A stretch of DNA of 64,000 nt from assembly GCA_001792895.1 (NCBI GenBank), contig MARA01000011.1, positions 62,001 through 126,000 of the forward strand, in the 5' to 3' direction. Shown in pieces: positions 51,894-64,000 of this stretch. Position numbers and translations under genes: made by a program. Every line of letters starts with the position of its first letter. The first letter of the stretch is position 1. Under the pieces are notes generated by a model. The model was not told where the DNA came from. It ran no database searches and worked only from the letters and a program-made list of their open reading frames with translations. The DNA comes from Lentinus brumalis (lineage: Eukaryota; Basidiomycota; Agaricomycetes; Polyporales; Polyporaceae).

Positions 51894-53627
51894 GGTGGTA
51901 GTGGGTGGTGGGTGGTTTGGTTAGGAGGTGGTGTGCGGGCGGCGGTGGTGGACGTAGAGGCTCGGAAGAGTGGCTCGGAGGAGAGTGCGAGTGCGAGTGC
52001 GGATGAGGAGGAGCTGGTTGGCGGAGGAGGATGGGGAGCGGAATGGTGAGGGGAGACGGAGGAGGACTCCACCTTTTATGCATGTCCGACGAGCAGATCA
52101 TAGTCCGGCAGCAACCAGCGCGTTAGTGCAATCCCCGCCGAATGCGGGAATGAACGCCTCGGTTAGCGCAAACCGCTAAATAACGAAAATAAAGAGGACG
52201 AAATATAATAAGGAGATGGCATCTGGGACGCTAGATCTGGGGGGAGCTAGGCCGGATACGGGAAGCAGCCACAGTCGCTGCATAGGACGCCCTGAGTCGC
52301 CCGCCCCCATTGTCCTCCGAGTCGACGCTGCCCACGTCTTTCTGCTGCCGCCTATCACACACTGCCTTTGCCGCCTGTGCGGACGTTGGGAACCTGTGCC
52401 ACCCGTTCCTTTGTCTGCGCCCCGGGTGACCGCTCTCGAGACGCGGCAGGCAGCCTCGAGGACAGCGCCGCGCCGTCCGATCGCGCGTGCGTGGTTATCG
52501 AAGGGCTATCGAATGGCTATCGAGCCACCGCGCGTTTGGCCGCCAACACTGTGTGACGCCACCCGGGGTGCGTCCGAGAAGAGCTCGCAGGCCACACCGG
52601 GACGGGCGTCGTCGCAGGACACGGAGTGCAGCCCTCTTTCTCCGTGAGCTTCTTCAACGTTAACTTCTTCCTTCCTTGCTCTTTGTCCGGCCCTGTCAGA
52701 CGCCGCCGCAGCGAGAGTGATTTTCGACGTCAGGGCGTGCGAGCGAGGGGCGCGATGGGCCGCGGGCTGCGAGGTCGCACAACGCCGTCGCTGCTTCCCG
52801 TTGCCAGCACCGCGCGAGCCAGAGCACCCCAGACCCCCTGCCCCTGCGCCGTCTCCCCGTCCCCCGAGCAACGTCGCTCGCTCTTCGGACGCTGCTCCCA
52901 GACGCCGGCGCCTTCATCTCGTCTTCTTACTCACTAGCAGGTTCCCGTGCCCCTGCCACGGGAAATGAAGGACAGCAGCGCACTCGGGCGGGCTGGTGCC
53001 CGCCCTCGTCCGCCGCTGTCTGGCGAGTGTACCTGAATGTGCTTGACATGAGAAGTATAGAGAGATGAACCGATTACTGTGAGTACAGTTGAACATTGCG
53101 CTATTCAACTATAGTAACTACTCTGTGTCCGTGTCCGTGCTCGCACGCTCCTTGCCCGGTGGCAGGCCCTTTGCATCATCCAAAGCGTCGGAACAGACGG
53201 CGGCATCGGAAAACATGTATTACGCGTTCCTAATCGCGCCGCCATTGGGCGAGAACGTCGCAGTCGCGGTGGCGCTTGGTTTTGGTTAAGAGGACGCGTC
53301 GCGTCGCGCTGCGCCCGACGTGCAGATGACGTAATGTGTTTTCTAAGTTCCGATAGGGCTCTACGAAACGCCGATTGATCGGACCTCGAACCAAATTGCG
53401 GGCTGCCAATCTGAGTGTGCCAGCCACATTAATGGCAGGGCTGTCTATTCTGCTCATTGTCAAACTAACCATAGGTGACTTCGATGACACGCTCTACAGT
53501 GAGTGTACAGTCTACTTACAAGTTTACTGCGAAGAAAACAACTGAGCGGATGGTAAACACACAAAATTCCTATGTATGGCAAGTTTGCTTTCCCGATATA
53601 GTGACCGAGATGTTTTACAATAGAAGA
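51894..53627. other. Upstream region of the small gene and further desert
   Basis: The minus-strand TATA-like element is at 52072-52080. The part 52100-53300 has no supported gene. A short stem (AGTTGAA/TTCAACT with a 10-nt loop) lies near 53089-53112. From about 53300 base composition becomes AT-richer. Confidence 0.5.
52072..52080 (-). promoter_or_regulatory. TATA-like element upstream of the small Cys-motif gene
   Basis: CATAAAAGG on the minus strand, about 180 bp upstream of ATG 51893. The surrounding sequence is CT-rich on that strand, as in other fungal core promoters of this window. Confidence 0.45.
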
Positions 53628-53875
53628 TACTGTACTAAATCACTCAATTCGATATGTCACAGTCACATGTCCACCGAGATATCGAATTTTACCCCCTTGT
53701 CACGGGTCACCGGCCTGATTTTCCAGCGCTAAAACACGTTCCGGGCGGCGGCGCGCTGTCGCGCGCCCCATATATAGTAATTTTGGGCGTTACAAACGGG
53801 CGCCTCGAATTTTCGAAATGGTTTGAGGTTGTCACACGTCACAGAGAGGTTCGAATTGAGTGATTTGCTACAGTA
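53628..53875. mobile_element. MITE with Tc1/mariner-type ends (non-autonomous)
   Basis: Terminal inverted repeats of 23 bp are seen: CTGTACTAAATCACTCAATT at the left (53630-53652, ending CGA), and its reverse complement with two mismatches at the right (53851-53873). Both are flanked by TA, the target duplicated by Tc1/mariner elements. The 198-bp interior has no coding frame and is AT-richer than its surroundings. Confidence 0.8.
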
Positions 53876-54249
53876 CTCCACTCTCTTACGCCCTTCTGCC
53901 CGACGCATATATACGAGCCTCGTTTGCACCCGGCAGCGGCCAGGCTCCCGCTCCGTCGTCCAGCTCGCTCTGGCCACCCACCAGGGGGCAGAAGCAGCGG
54001 CTGCTCGAATCCGCCGCCTCCCCGTCCGGCAGGCTGGCTCTGCACCGGGTCACGTAACATGGCCAATCTCGCCAGGAACGAACGACTCGCAGGTTAACGC
54101 ACACAGCAGGCCTGACGACATTCCGGCTGGCGGCGTGACCCCAACCTGTATACAGTACAGATTCGCCGCTGCTGCTGCTCAGATCGCACCGTGCACATAC
54201 CCACGAATTGGACTGAATGGGATGCACAGTAACCCCCAGCAGATGCGTC

Positions 54250-54270
54250 CGTGCTTCGTGCTTCGTGCTT
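54250..54270. repeat. Heptamer tandem repeat, (CGTGCTT)3
   Basis: Three perfect copies run head to tail, followed by a partial CGTGCG. Confidence 0.9.
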
Positions 54271-54905
54271 CGTGCGCTTCCTCAGCTCGCAGGGGCGTGT
54301 CGCCCCCGAGAAGACTGGGGCTCGAGACTGGTGCACGATGCTTGTCCTCTCGCACGAGACCCCCCGCAGCGCACGTGAGCCCTCGCTCGCCCGTCTTCTC
54401 TTACGCGCATCGTCGGGGCCCCCTCCTTCGCTCCTTCGCTCCATTGACTCTCTGCACCCCCGGGACGACGCTCCCGGTCCTTCCTCGGCGTGCAGGCGCC
54501 CCAGGTGCACGGAGGTGTCGAAGTTCGAGTCTTCCAACTTCGAACTTCCCAGCCGTGTCTGACACAAGACGTCACTGGCCAGTGGCTACACGTCCGAGTC
54601 CTGTCCTTCTTGGACGCCTCACACGTCGGGTGCGCACGAATCTCGATTCTCGATCCTCGCACCACGAACCACGATTCATACAGCATGTTGCGCACTAGAA
54701 GCCACACACACACAGACGCAGACGCGCCCTCGTATCTCCGAACCCGAGCCCGTAGTTCGCGCGATACAGCCCGCATCTCATTAACGCTGTACTCTACATG
54801 TACGTATACATGTACTATCTATATCCATCGCCACTGCGCCGCAAATAACCACCGCCCGTTCCCGCACCACCCGTCGCAATAATAAGCACAGTATCCAGTA
54901 TCCAG

Positions 54906-54952
54906 CAGCCTGCAGGCGGATATACGTGGAGACAACGCAACCCTGCAGGCTG
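54906..54952. repeat. Inverted repeat able to form a GC-rich stem-loop
   Basis: CAGCCTGCAGG (54906-54916) is the exact reverse complement of CCTGCAGGCTG (54942-54952). The pairing extends outward for several bases with one bulge. Loop length is 25 nt. Confidence 0.8.
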
Positions 54953-57744
54953 CCAGGGCCGCGCTGCGCCCTGAGGGTCATGTAACCGCACAAGGCGTTA
55001 CTTAGTAGTCACAGCATCCGCTACTTACTACAGCACGCCACCGACCCGACAGCGACCAAGTGCCACTTGCAATCGCACGTACGTACTCTCTCTGAGTCTC
55101 TCGTACTTGGCAACCGCCCACCGACAGCACTGGTACTGCGCAAACCCAGCGTCCGAATGGACGTTCCCAATATACCCCGCAATTTCGATCCGCCGGGGAT
55201 CGCAACTCCCAGGTCCCATCTCCCCATCTCCCCATCCCAGGTCCCAGGCTGGGTGTCGTTGAGGTTCCTGATCCCACCCGCCCTCGAGCGCGAGCCTTCA
55301 CCTTCAGTACTTCAGTACGCACCCTCCCGGGGCGGTCCTCCTCGAACCGGCTAGCACGGCGCCCACGCTGCCCGAGCGCCATAGCCATAGCCATACATAA
55401 GTATATGAGAATACGAGAACTTGGCGCGTCTTATTCGTCCTATCAAAGCTGGCCCGTCGTCGTCGTCGTCGCGGAGTTGGGTGCGCTGCGCCTGACACAC
55501 GGTGCCCGACGAGGGCGGGGGAACGGAAATCGTTGTCAGCACTTGCTACGAGTCCACCGCGGTGGGTCGTGCGGGCTAGTCATCGGATGCCGGTGGTCAA
55601 AGGCCTGTGGGCCGTATCGATTCGATTCGGGGCATGGGGCGGGGTTCTGGGTGTATGCGGCACTATGCACAAAGACAGCAATGCCGGCACCAGTACCACG
55701 ATGACGGGTGCCTATCAGAAGGCCCAAAGAACACAAGAAAACCCAACGCAAAGAACGTTTGACAGAAAAAGCAAGCAAGAACCCAGGAAGGCCAGGAAGC
55801 GGAAGCACTCGCAGCAGACGTCGTCACGGTGGGTCGTGACAGCTGGATCATACTTAATGCTGAATGTGTGCACTGCACAATTGAACGATCATGACAGACG
55901 CAGACGGACAGAACGCTCCCGAGCACAGACATGGCGCGGACGGGCGCTGCGACACACCGTGCCTTAGCCCCTTGTTCTTGCGATTGCTACTCAGTACACA
56001 ACGATTACATACGGCGCAAGCTCCCTCCTGACGGAGCCCGCGCTCACGACCGCCTTCTGTGCCACTCGCTACGCACTAAGAAGTGTCCCGCGGAGACGCC
56101 AGCGAGCTCGGAGATGACGCACGGAAGTGAACCATGGCCAGGAGTCCATGAGATGAGTGTGCAGGATCTGAAACGCACGTCGCGGAAAGTTGCAACACTC
56201 GGAGCGCACTTCCTGTGCCACCCGCGTACGAACGAGGTGCGTGTATCCTGCACGCGGCGGCAACGAAGACGCCGGGCACCGTGTTCGAGTCTCGAGTTGC
56301 ACCGTGCACCGAACACCGAACGATTCGCTGGAAAGGGACGCCTTCACGTTCGAAGCGGGTGGCACACCACCGCCGTGCGGAAGAGGCGTGCGTGCACAGC
56401 CTCCGGACGTAACTCTCGGTCCTGCCAGTGTGCGCAGCGCACGAGCAGGCACCTTCCTCGAGGCCTGTCCCGTTCCGTCACGTCAATGATGTCCCGAGTC
56501 AACTTCAACTTCGTCAGCGCGGCGCGCGTTCCACCGTCGTGCCCGTAGCCGCCCGAACAGCGCACTCGAGTGTCGTGATGCCGCGTCCGTCCCGCAGTGC
56601 TTCTGGGCGTACTTACTGGCACCGCCCGGACACGGGTCCACAACCCAAGGGTTGACCGCAGCTGCTCAGGTTCCAGGACGCTGATGGGTGCGCACCTATG
56701 GACGAGAAGGGACAAGCCCAAGTTCTCGCATCTCTGCCTCGAAGCTTCGCAGCTGTATCATCTTGGTTCCCGGGCACGAGCGTTCTTCCGGTCGACCGGA
56801 GGGAAGATTGTTCGGCGTGGCCAGTGTGGTGTAACCCGAGTCCGTGGCTGCGTTCTGGTATCTGACGAAGAACACGTCGTAACCCTGGTCAGACGGTCAC
56901 GGTACTTGGGATGACTTACCTGTTTGCCGCTGCGCACATCCTGTAAGCCAGCGAGACCTACGACCTTGCGTTGTATGTCGAGGGTCCTCCGGTGAGCGGC
57001 ATGACGGGATCGCACGAACGCTGGTCGAGAGCCTGGGTCGTGACTCCACCGTCCCTTACGAGCAAGAGTGTTGCTCCATGTATAGAGACGCTCGGCGAGG
57101 AAGGAGCCCCAGTCCTACTGCTTGGCTCGGCTGGACGTCTGGACTCTGTATACCGACGTCTTTCGCGCGGCGCTGTCGCTGGCGTTCGGTGTCTGCGTAA
57201 GCTTTGCGCAACGAGCGTGACATCTGCGCCTGCGTTGTTCGGTCCCGGTCAGTGAACATGACTAACAGACCGAGACAAGTGAAGGGAGGAAGGCAGAAAA
57301 TAACGACATGCTTACGACCGATGTGCATTGTACCCTGCCGTCGGACCACCGGCACCCACTGTTGCGCCTTGGTCCCCGACGTGCTGAATGATGTGCGCCC
57401 TGCGCGCTCACCGTGCCCGCAGGCTGAGTTCCAAGTCCATACATTGAAAATACACATACACGAAGCTTCTTCGACCTAAGAGTGGATGACGTGCGGAGAC
57501 ACCACCGCGACATCTCGACATCACCATCGTGAACGCTAAAAGAGCTGCGTGGAACATACCAATCCAACATGCCACAGATACGAATGCCATAATGATATCG
57601 TCTTCCCGCAGCGACTGAATGATCCTGCATCCCGCCTCCATCATATCCAGATACTTCTCTGGACCCGAAAGCTCGCACACGGCGAGATTAGCTCAACGTC
57701 GATGACAGGGCTGAGCGTAGTGTTCCGTGCGGCGTGGAGCTTCT

Positions 57745-60616
57745 TCAGCTGGCAGCTGAGGGTCCTCCACCGGTGTCGGCCTTCGACTTCTTCGGCGCGA
57801 AGGCGTACCACTCTGGGACCTCGTTCGCCTTGGGTATCGCACGCCTCCTCAGCTCCCTGATCTCCTCCTCCTCCTCCAGCTCGCGCTGGCGCCGCCGCTC
57901 CTCCGCCTGCCGCTCAAGCTCGCGCTCCCGCGCCCGGCGGGCCTCTTCGAACTTCTCCCGCTCCTGTGCACGCATCGTGGTCGCCAGCCCAAACTCAATT
58001 GGGACTGTCGGGTGAATCTCCGCCCTCTTCTGGGCGAGCACAGATTCCTGGGCGGCGTGCAGTGCCTTGAAGTCTGGGATCGGAGGGTGCGCGTGGGTCC
58101 GCGAGCGCCGGAGCGAGGTCCCTTGCCCTCCTGACTTCTCGAGTTCGCTCTTGCTGCGGGCGTCCAGACGCATGGATGTGGCGAAGGTGAATTCACTCGG
58201 TTTTGTCGGCTTCGCGGGAAGTGAATTTGCAGTCTAGAAGCAGATGCGTATTAGCAATGGTCTTGTGGATGGCGCGCGAGCTATTTCGAAGTGTGATTGA
58301 ATCGTCTGTGGGCGACTCGTGCCTCGAGGTGCTCGAGCGACGGCGCCCTCCACAGGACGGTTCGTCGGGAATACCCATCCGTTATGAGAAGTATCACAAT
58401 GCACCAGTGCTGCGGATGCACCGACGCAAAGTCTATTGAGAGGCAGGAGGGGACGTCGTGCGACCCACCGGAAGGAAGAAAACTGCAATATCGCAAGGAA
58501 ACATTCTGATAGGAAAACGGCATGAGGACGTACCAGTCTGTCAGTGGCTGCCGACGTCGAGCGGCCGGCGGTCTGGCCAGCTGTTGGGTGCTCCTGGTTG
58601 GTTGGTACATTCTCCCGATGAGAGCGGGTGAAGTGCCCTGATCTGCTGGTGGGGACAGTGGCGTTACGTTTGCTCTGGGAAGACTTGGACAGTCCCTGGA
58701 CCGAGTGCGCCGCCGTGAGCGCCGCGGCGTTGCCTTCCCCGCCAGGAACCAGCTTGGACAGCGACTTTGAGGAGCCCCCGGTTCTGTTTGCACCGTCAAC
58801 TCTCGCAGCTCGATCTGCGCCGGTAACGGAAGCGGTGGCAGACACGACACGCCGTGTGCGAGACGCGCCCAAGGGCCCAGAGCTCGTTGCAGCCGCTGGG
58901 GCTTTCTTCACTCGTGAGGGTTGCACGCGTGTTTTTCGCTCCTTGGAGGCAAGGGGGGCCGGCTGTTCGGATGCGGTCTTGCTTCGCTTGCGAGTGTGCG
59001 CCGGCAGCTCAACAGCAGGTGACCCCGCACGTTTGATCGAGGTACGCACTGGCGGGGGCGGGGGCGGGGGCGGGCTCGTCGGACGACCCGACGTAGCTGC
59101 AGCAGTATCCATGGCGGAGTCCGGCGTCTCCTCAGCGTCCGGAGGATCGGTCGTGCCCGAGGCTGGTACGGGTGCCTCGCATTTCCGCGGGGATAACTGC
59201 GAGAGCGTCAGGTATTCTGGCTCACGGACGGCTTCTGGCCGATGGTCACTGCTAGTGTTGCGCGTGGACGCCGTTGACCGATAGTCTCCGTCTTGCATTG
59301 TGGATATGGGGTCAGAGACGACGGCTGTCTCATCAGCGGCATATGCCGTTCCATCGCATTGGTCCGGCCTGTACACGGCAACGAAACAAGCGAGTCTCGT
59401 GAGGCACAGTGCAATCATTCTTGGAAAGACAGCGGACTCACTTCTGTGCGTTCGCAATCAGCTTCTGTCCGAATGACATGAGTGTGTCGGCGAGCCCGCC
59501 GCTCCGGAAGGGTTTGGCATTAGTGTCCGCCGCAGATGAACGTGCAGAACCTTCAGCCACAGAAGGTCCCGGTCGCGCAGATGCAAGGTTTGGGGGACGC
59601 CGTCGCACGACGGGAGCAGTCTTCTTTCCGCTGTTCGACACTCTACGAGCTAAGGACGCGGTCAGGGGTTTGAGTGTGGCAGCTTTCGACGCCACCGCAC
59701 TTGAGATAGCCTGAATATTAAACGAATTTTACGACCGGTAAATGGCAGAACCCCTTTTCATAGCAGAGAAAATGTGTACCCGCTTCCGCTTGGTGCCCTC
59801 GTCACCAAAGCGTTTCTTCTGTCGTTCGAGAAGACTTGTCCTGGGGAGTGCCTTGGCCTTGCCTTTATTGGAAGTCGTGTTTGAGTTTGTCTTACCCGAT
59901 TTCTCAGGGATTGATTCCGACACGCTCGGAGTGAGACTGGCGGTTCCAGGGCGGACAGAGTTTGCTGAACGACATTTCACATCAGCCTGCGGCGATCCAA
60001 CCGAAAATTCCATGTCACCTTCCGCTGCGGAGGTTGTGGAGACAGCTGAGGGAAGCAGTGGTGCTACAGGCGTCGCGCTCGAAGAGGGTTCTGCGCCCTG
60101 TCCAGGACGCGAGCTCGCAGTCGACGGAGCGCAAGAGGGCAGTGATTCAGCATCAACAGAGGTCTCTGTTGCTTCAACAAGGCTGGTGCCGTAATCCACC
60201 ATGAGGAGGTCGTCGTGGGTTTGCGGGGCAGGAATTTCGAAGGAAGGGTCCCCCTTACGGAACGGTGACAGATCTTGCGATATTGCGGTATTGAGCTCGC
60301 TTTCCACAGCGGCTCTAGAAGGCGTGGTGACACCAGGACGAGGGCGAAGAGATGACCTGACGGCTACGGCGCGCACTGGCTTCGAGCGCGGGGTGAGTTC
60401 TGCCAGGGTCAGAGGAGGCTGTACTGATGCTCTGGCATGAGGTGCAGGGGTGTTGACGGCGCTACCAGCGGTATCGAAGAAGTCAATAGTGTTATCAGCG
60501 AGGAGGTCGTCGGCATGGTGTGCGGCAACTGGTATTTGGAAGGATGAGTCGGAGAAGTCGGCGATACCAGAAGCATCAGATAGGTCTGGGATGTGGCGTA
60601 GGCTAAGATCGGCCAT
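57745..60616 (-). CDS. TPX2: TPX2-family microtubule/spindle assembly protein
   Basis: The start MADLSLRHIPDLSDASGIAD (60616) opens a long, mostly disordered first exon with repeated FxxP-like pieces (SSFQIPVAA, PSFEIPAP). It ends in a basic stretch (ERQKKRFGDEGTKRKRVHIF). The next exons give AVASKAATLKPLTASLARR, LADTLMSFGQKLIANAQ, and a Pro/Ser/basic segment with an eight-Pro run near 59060. The C-terminal exon holds the TPX2 signature: FATSMRLDARSKSELEKS, then KALHAAQESVLAQKRAEIHP, a charged coiled coil (REKFEEARRARERELERQAE), and NEVPEWYAFAPKK. TPX2 proteins bind microtubules, activate Aurora kinase and nucleate spindle microtubules. Several short introns are required and the frame is consistent. 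The C-terminal domain is certain; the N-terminal exon is assigned by continuity and by recall of similar fungal starts. Confidence 0.88.
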
Positions 60617-62288
60617 GTGCGTATACTTTGTTGGCATATTGCTGAGTCTCGGAGTTGCCCAGAGCAGGGACAGAGAACGTACCTCGTTTGGATATTCCAA
60701 CAGCCGAGAATGAGATTCGCTCGTCCACCTGCGGTTTGTTGGGTATCAACAGGCGATGTTGTGGCACTGAGACGTGCAGCAGAGGTTCGAGATGGCTGAG
60801 ACACAGTCTGGGCACCGGATGTAAGGGCGAAGTGAGCGTTCGGAGCAGGTTGCCAGACGAGGACCGATAGCCACCGTAATGGGATTGACGCGACGCAAAC
60901 CGTGGGAATCGAACGGGTCCCTTTTTCACGTGACCGTTTCCCTTGTGGCAGTGCCTGTGGCTGCTTCTCTCGTCCGTCTTACTGCCAGTGCCTGCGGACT
61001 CGACTTGCTCTGGGATGCTCCTGCCTGCTCTCGTCCTCGTAGGCAATATCTGTGCTGAAACGCCGTAGTCTGACTCTATACTGATGCTACGCCTAGCTGC
61101 TGTGTTCGCTGTCCGTACCGTCTCGAGTGACACTCTAGCCTTCTTGCTCATGCAGTCCACACCCAGAGTCGCCATGAATACGTGAACACTACCACCTCAT
61201 CATTCCGGGGAATGTCGTAGAGCTAATTAAAATGATTCGATGTGAGACACGCTGTTTCGTCCGCATACCACCGGTACTGTTTTCCCGGACTCACTGCCTG
61301 TCTCCGCATCGCAGTGAAATTCTCCTAGTGTACATCGACTGCTTTCTGACAGGCATTGATTGTCATCAGTAGGTCACATTCTTTCTCCCCCTGGCTGCCC
61401 TGCAATTGACTGTCTGGGCGGTGCTCCAGTCTCTTCTCGAGGTCGGCGTCCCGGGACTCTCTCCGCCGCCATGCTACGGCATGCACACGTTATCAACGAT
61501 GACACTGCTGAAATTTTGTCAAGGCAGCACCACGGCACGGACTCACGGACACGCTCTTTGTTCGACTTCAATTGATTACATTGCGTCCTGCTGTGCATCT
61601 CGCTCAGGACTGGACAGGTCGCGTCCCATGATGCTGACTTGCTCCACGAGACGCGCCTCCAGGGCACGGCGTGCTTCCACTGACGTCCATTTAGCACGTC
61701 CTTGTCGGCGCACAAGAAGTAAAGCCGTCTCCTGGGCGGCACGAAGCCCACCGGCATAGAGCAACAGGCGCGTTCTGTGCTTCTCTCATCGACCGGAACA
61801 TCGCCTTACTGCAGGCGCTTCCACCGACGTCTCTTCGGACTCTCATACTCTCCTGGTGAACGTCATCGTGCGCTGCCTTGACGTGTCGTGTGCCTGTCCA
61901 TCGATCTCCGGCGATCGTTCCGGGACGAGCGGAGGAGTGCTAGCTGGAGTGCGCCACGAGGTAGACTTGCTCGAGCACACATGACATGGGCACTTGCACG
62001 ATAACCACCAATATGTTCTTTTGGTATTTCTCCCCGTTTGTTTTATCATCCAAACTATACAGTATATACATAATTTCCCCATCAGACCGGCGGCTCGGCG
62101 GCAATGCGTGGCTTCGCAGATGATTACTAGAGTGACGCCCTCCAGGGGAAAAGCACACATTCAAGACTATTCAATACCGACACTCGGGCTCACACACGAT
62201 CAGGGAGTCGCTCGGAAAGGCATGGTCTTCGTTGGGCAACTATCATGAACACCGACAGAGTGTAGTCAAAAGCCAATCCACGACGGGA
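60617..62288. other. Intergenic upstream of TPX2
   Basis: A minus-strand open frame of 190 codons at 60603-61175 has no family motifs and overlaps the TPX2 promoter, so it was not called. Nothing else is supported. Confidence 0.55.
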
Positions 62289-64000
62289 TCAGAGCCCGAG
62301 CCCTCTCCGATACTGGATGAATGCCACCAAGTTGTCCCGCACCTCCTCGCCGCGAACGCGGAGCTCCCGCTCCTTTTTGCGGTCGACACTGCGCACCGCC
62401 TTCCGCACGCCCTCGACGGACCGCACGAGCGCGTCGAGGTAACGCCCTTGACGGAAATTTACGTCGTAAGGGAGCGTCTCGTCCGAGTAGATATCGATGA
62501 GCGCGGACACGGCTTGTAGTAGCGGCTCGGTGGGCGTCGGCGGCGTCGCTGATGGAGGAAGGAGCGAGAGGAGATACGAGGAGATAGTCTGAAACATAGC
62601 GCAAGGAGCAAAATATTGAGTCAGCCGATCATGTCCACGGAGTAGCAGCAAATAATAATAAAAATGTTGGCATTGGAACCAAGGAAGAGCCAATCGAGAT
62701 TGAAATTATAGCAATACAACACTTACCGCATTCGCATCCACGGACTTTGGGTGCTGCGCGAGACACTCCAGTGCACCGATGGTCTTGACCTTGGTGCTGA
62801 TGTCGGTGGTGGCATTGCAGAACTGCACGAGGACTTGGACTTGTTCGGCTGTCGGGACAAGCGCGCCCTTCCAAACGTTGCCCACACCCCAGAGCACGCC
62901 GACGCCGATGTCCCACATCTCCTTACGCCTCTCTTGGCCTGGCCCAGAAATGTCCGTGCCGACCGCTGCAAGGGCACGCCACACGGCATCGAAGACCATG
63001 CGGCCGTTCTCTGGCGCGAGGCCAGAAGGCCGGCCTCCTAAGGATGTCGCCAGGGAAAGGAATATATTATTCAGACACTCGAGCGCGCTGATATGGATCG
63101 AGCTGAGCGCCGAGGTCGTTGGTGGATGAGGGGACGGCGAGCCGAGAGGAGGGAACGACAACGCGGTTGGTTGCACGAGTCTCAACAACGGGGTGACAAG
63201 GGAGGTGAAGAACGCTGGCGGCTGCGGCGTCTGTGTAGCTGGCGAAGGATCCTCTGCTGTCATATCGATGTCCTGGGCGTCATCCATCGCTTCGTCATCC
63301 TCGTTTTCTGTGAAATTGTGTGGTGTTAGCAGTAGGCAGGGCTCGACGAGCCGCGACGTACCTTCGTCGACGCCGTCCGCGGCGTCCGCATCAGCTTCGG
63401 AGCCGCCACCGAAAACCTCCGGGTCAGGCAGTGTTGCACACATGCCTGTGAGAGTCTCCAGAGCGAGCTGGACCGTGCGCAGCCGAGTCTCCAGCCGTTC
63501 AAGCTCAAGCTCTGAAGTGGTCTTGTGATCGGACTTTGGGGTGTTCTTCAGAGATAGATTTTCAAGCTGCGGTATTGATTCCTGCGACGTCACAGAGGTT
63601 GAGGGTGGTCGTCACGTAGCGGTGACGAAGAGCTCACCTGGTTCTCAATGGCATGCTGAGCCGCCTGCGTCGCTTCTTCAAGATCTATCGACGTCAAAAC
63701 AGGCTCCAGGGTCGGCAGAACGACATCCCGGTCGAGGTCCACCGTGGCGGCGATGGAAGGGGGCGGTATGGGTGAGATGTTTCTAAGAATGCCTGCAAGG
63801 CTATCTCGGTCACAAGTGGAGACCTAAGCGACGTAGAGACGTACCACAGCAGAGGACGCGGAAGGCCGAAGCCCTCGCATCAGACGTGTCCTTCTCCTTG
63901 CCGTTGGCCTTCGCCGGCGTGTCTGTTGAGCGCACGGCCGCGAGAAGACATGCCGTGTACTCTGCGTTGTTTCGCACTTCCTCGATGATGGGACGATTCT
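62289..64000 (-). CDS. SYO1: Symportin SYO1-like HEAT/ARM repeat protein, 5' end outside the window
   Basis: In yeast Syo1 imports ribosomal proteins uL18 (Rpl5) and uL5 (Rpl11) together into the nucleus. The gene runs off the right edge, so its N-terminus is missing. Visible parts from the right are RPIIEEVRNNAEYTACLLAA, ILRNISPIPPPPSIAATVDL, LEEATQAAQHAIENQ, then ELERLETRLRTVQLALETLT and an acidic insert (ENEDDEAMDDAQDIDM). Next come HEAT-like helices (SSIHISALECLNNIFLSLAT; VFDAVWRALAAVG; KTIGALECLAQHPKSVDANA). The last exon has YDVNFRQGRYLDALVRSVEG, VRKAVRSVDRKKE and the end EEVRDNLVAFIQYRRGLGL. This C-terminus is characteristic. The acidic insert matches the loop that accepts Rpl11 in the family. 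Confidence 0.88.

Larger units (their letters stand above)
53876..57744. other. Gene desert, right part
   Basis: 3.9 kb without a supported gene. It contains (CGTGCTT)3 at 54250-54270, a strong inverted repeat at 54906-54952, and C-rich stretches near 55200-55300. The right end holds the 3' side of TPX2. Confidence 0.55.

Noticed and set aside
51371..52072. Long minus-strand frame of 233 codons
   Set aside because: It is Pro/Ser/Arg low-complexity and overlaps the better small Cys-motif frame; it looks like a GC-rich shadow.
60603..61175. 190-codon minus-strand frame upstream of TPX2
   Set aside because: No motifs, irregular composition, and it overlaps the TPX2 start region.

Overview
This is nuclear DNA of a filamentous basidiomycete, most likely an Agaricomycete and probably polypore-like (the order is inference). 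Genes are split by many short introns, mostly about 50-80 nt with GT..AG ends. Coding third positions are GC-rich. The families are typical of mushroom-forming fungi: an F-box-type protein, a HET-domain protein, a cytochrome P450, a FAS1 protein and a fungal TPX2. There is no bacterial or organellar signature.

Left part (1-20.9 kb) is mostly housekeeping. It holds the 3' end of an F-box-type gene, a metal-dependent amidohydrolase, an MFS monocarboxylate-type transporter sharing a 148-bp promoter with the SNF1/AMPK kinase, a Pumilio-repeat RNA-binding protein, COX6 (cytochrome c oxidase subunit) divergent from a Tra2-like RRM/RS/RGG splicing factor, an RWD+DUF1115 protein, and a claudin/Sur7-like membrane protein.

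Middle part (21-42 kb) is a mixed accessory and core region. It holds a 2.7-kb empty stretch, a HET-domain incompatibility-type gene, a P450, the ubiquitin-L40 fusion gene, a Gfd2/YDR514C-like DEDDh domain protein whose last catalytic Asp is replaced by Ala, coatomer delta (COPI), an aldo-keto reductase of the K+ channel beta type, a small secreted FAS1 protein, and an unrecognised multi-exon gene.

Right part: 41.9-57.7 kb is a gene desert of about 16 kb. The only convincing coding sequence is a 67-codon single-exon gene ending in a CxC..H..C motif. A 248-bp Tc1/mariner-type MITE also lies there. After it come TPX2 and the 3' portion of symportin SYO1, which runs off the window.

Three observations stand out. 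(1) Microexons of 10, 10 and 6 nt are each needed, or strongly favoured, to keep conserved protein sequence. (2) Five apparent single-base frame breaks lie between 18.9 and 32.2 kb, most of them in short homopolymer runs. One is in the essential ubiquitin-L40 gene. This looks like residual assembly error, though real decay is possible. (3) The short Cys-motif gene inside the desert could be a conserved small protein missed by ordinary annotation. I did not find a clearly new multi-gene system. All splice sites were read by eye.
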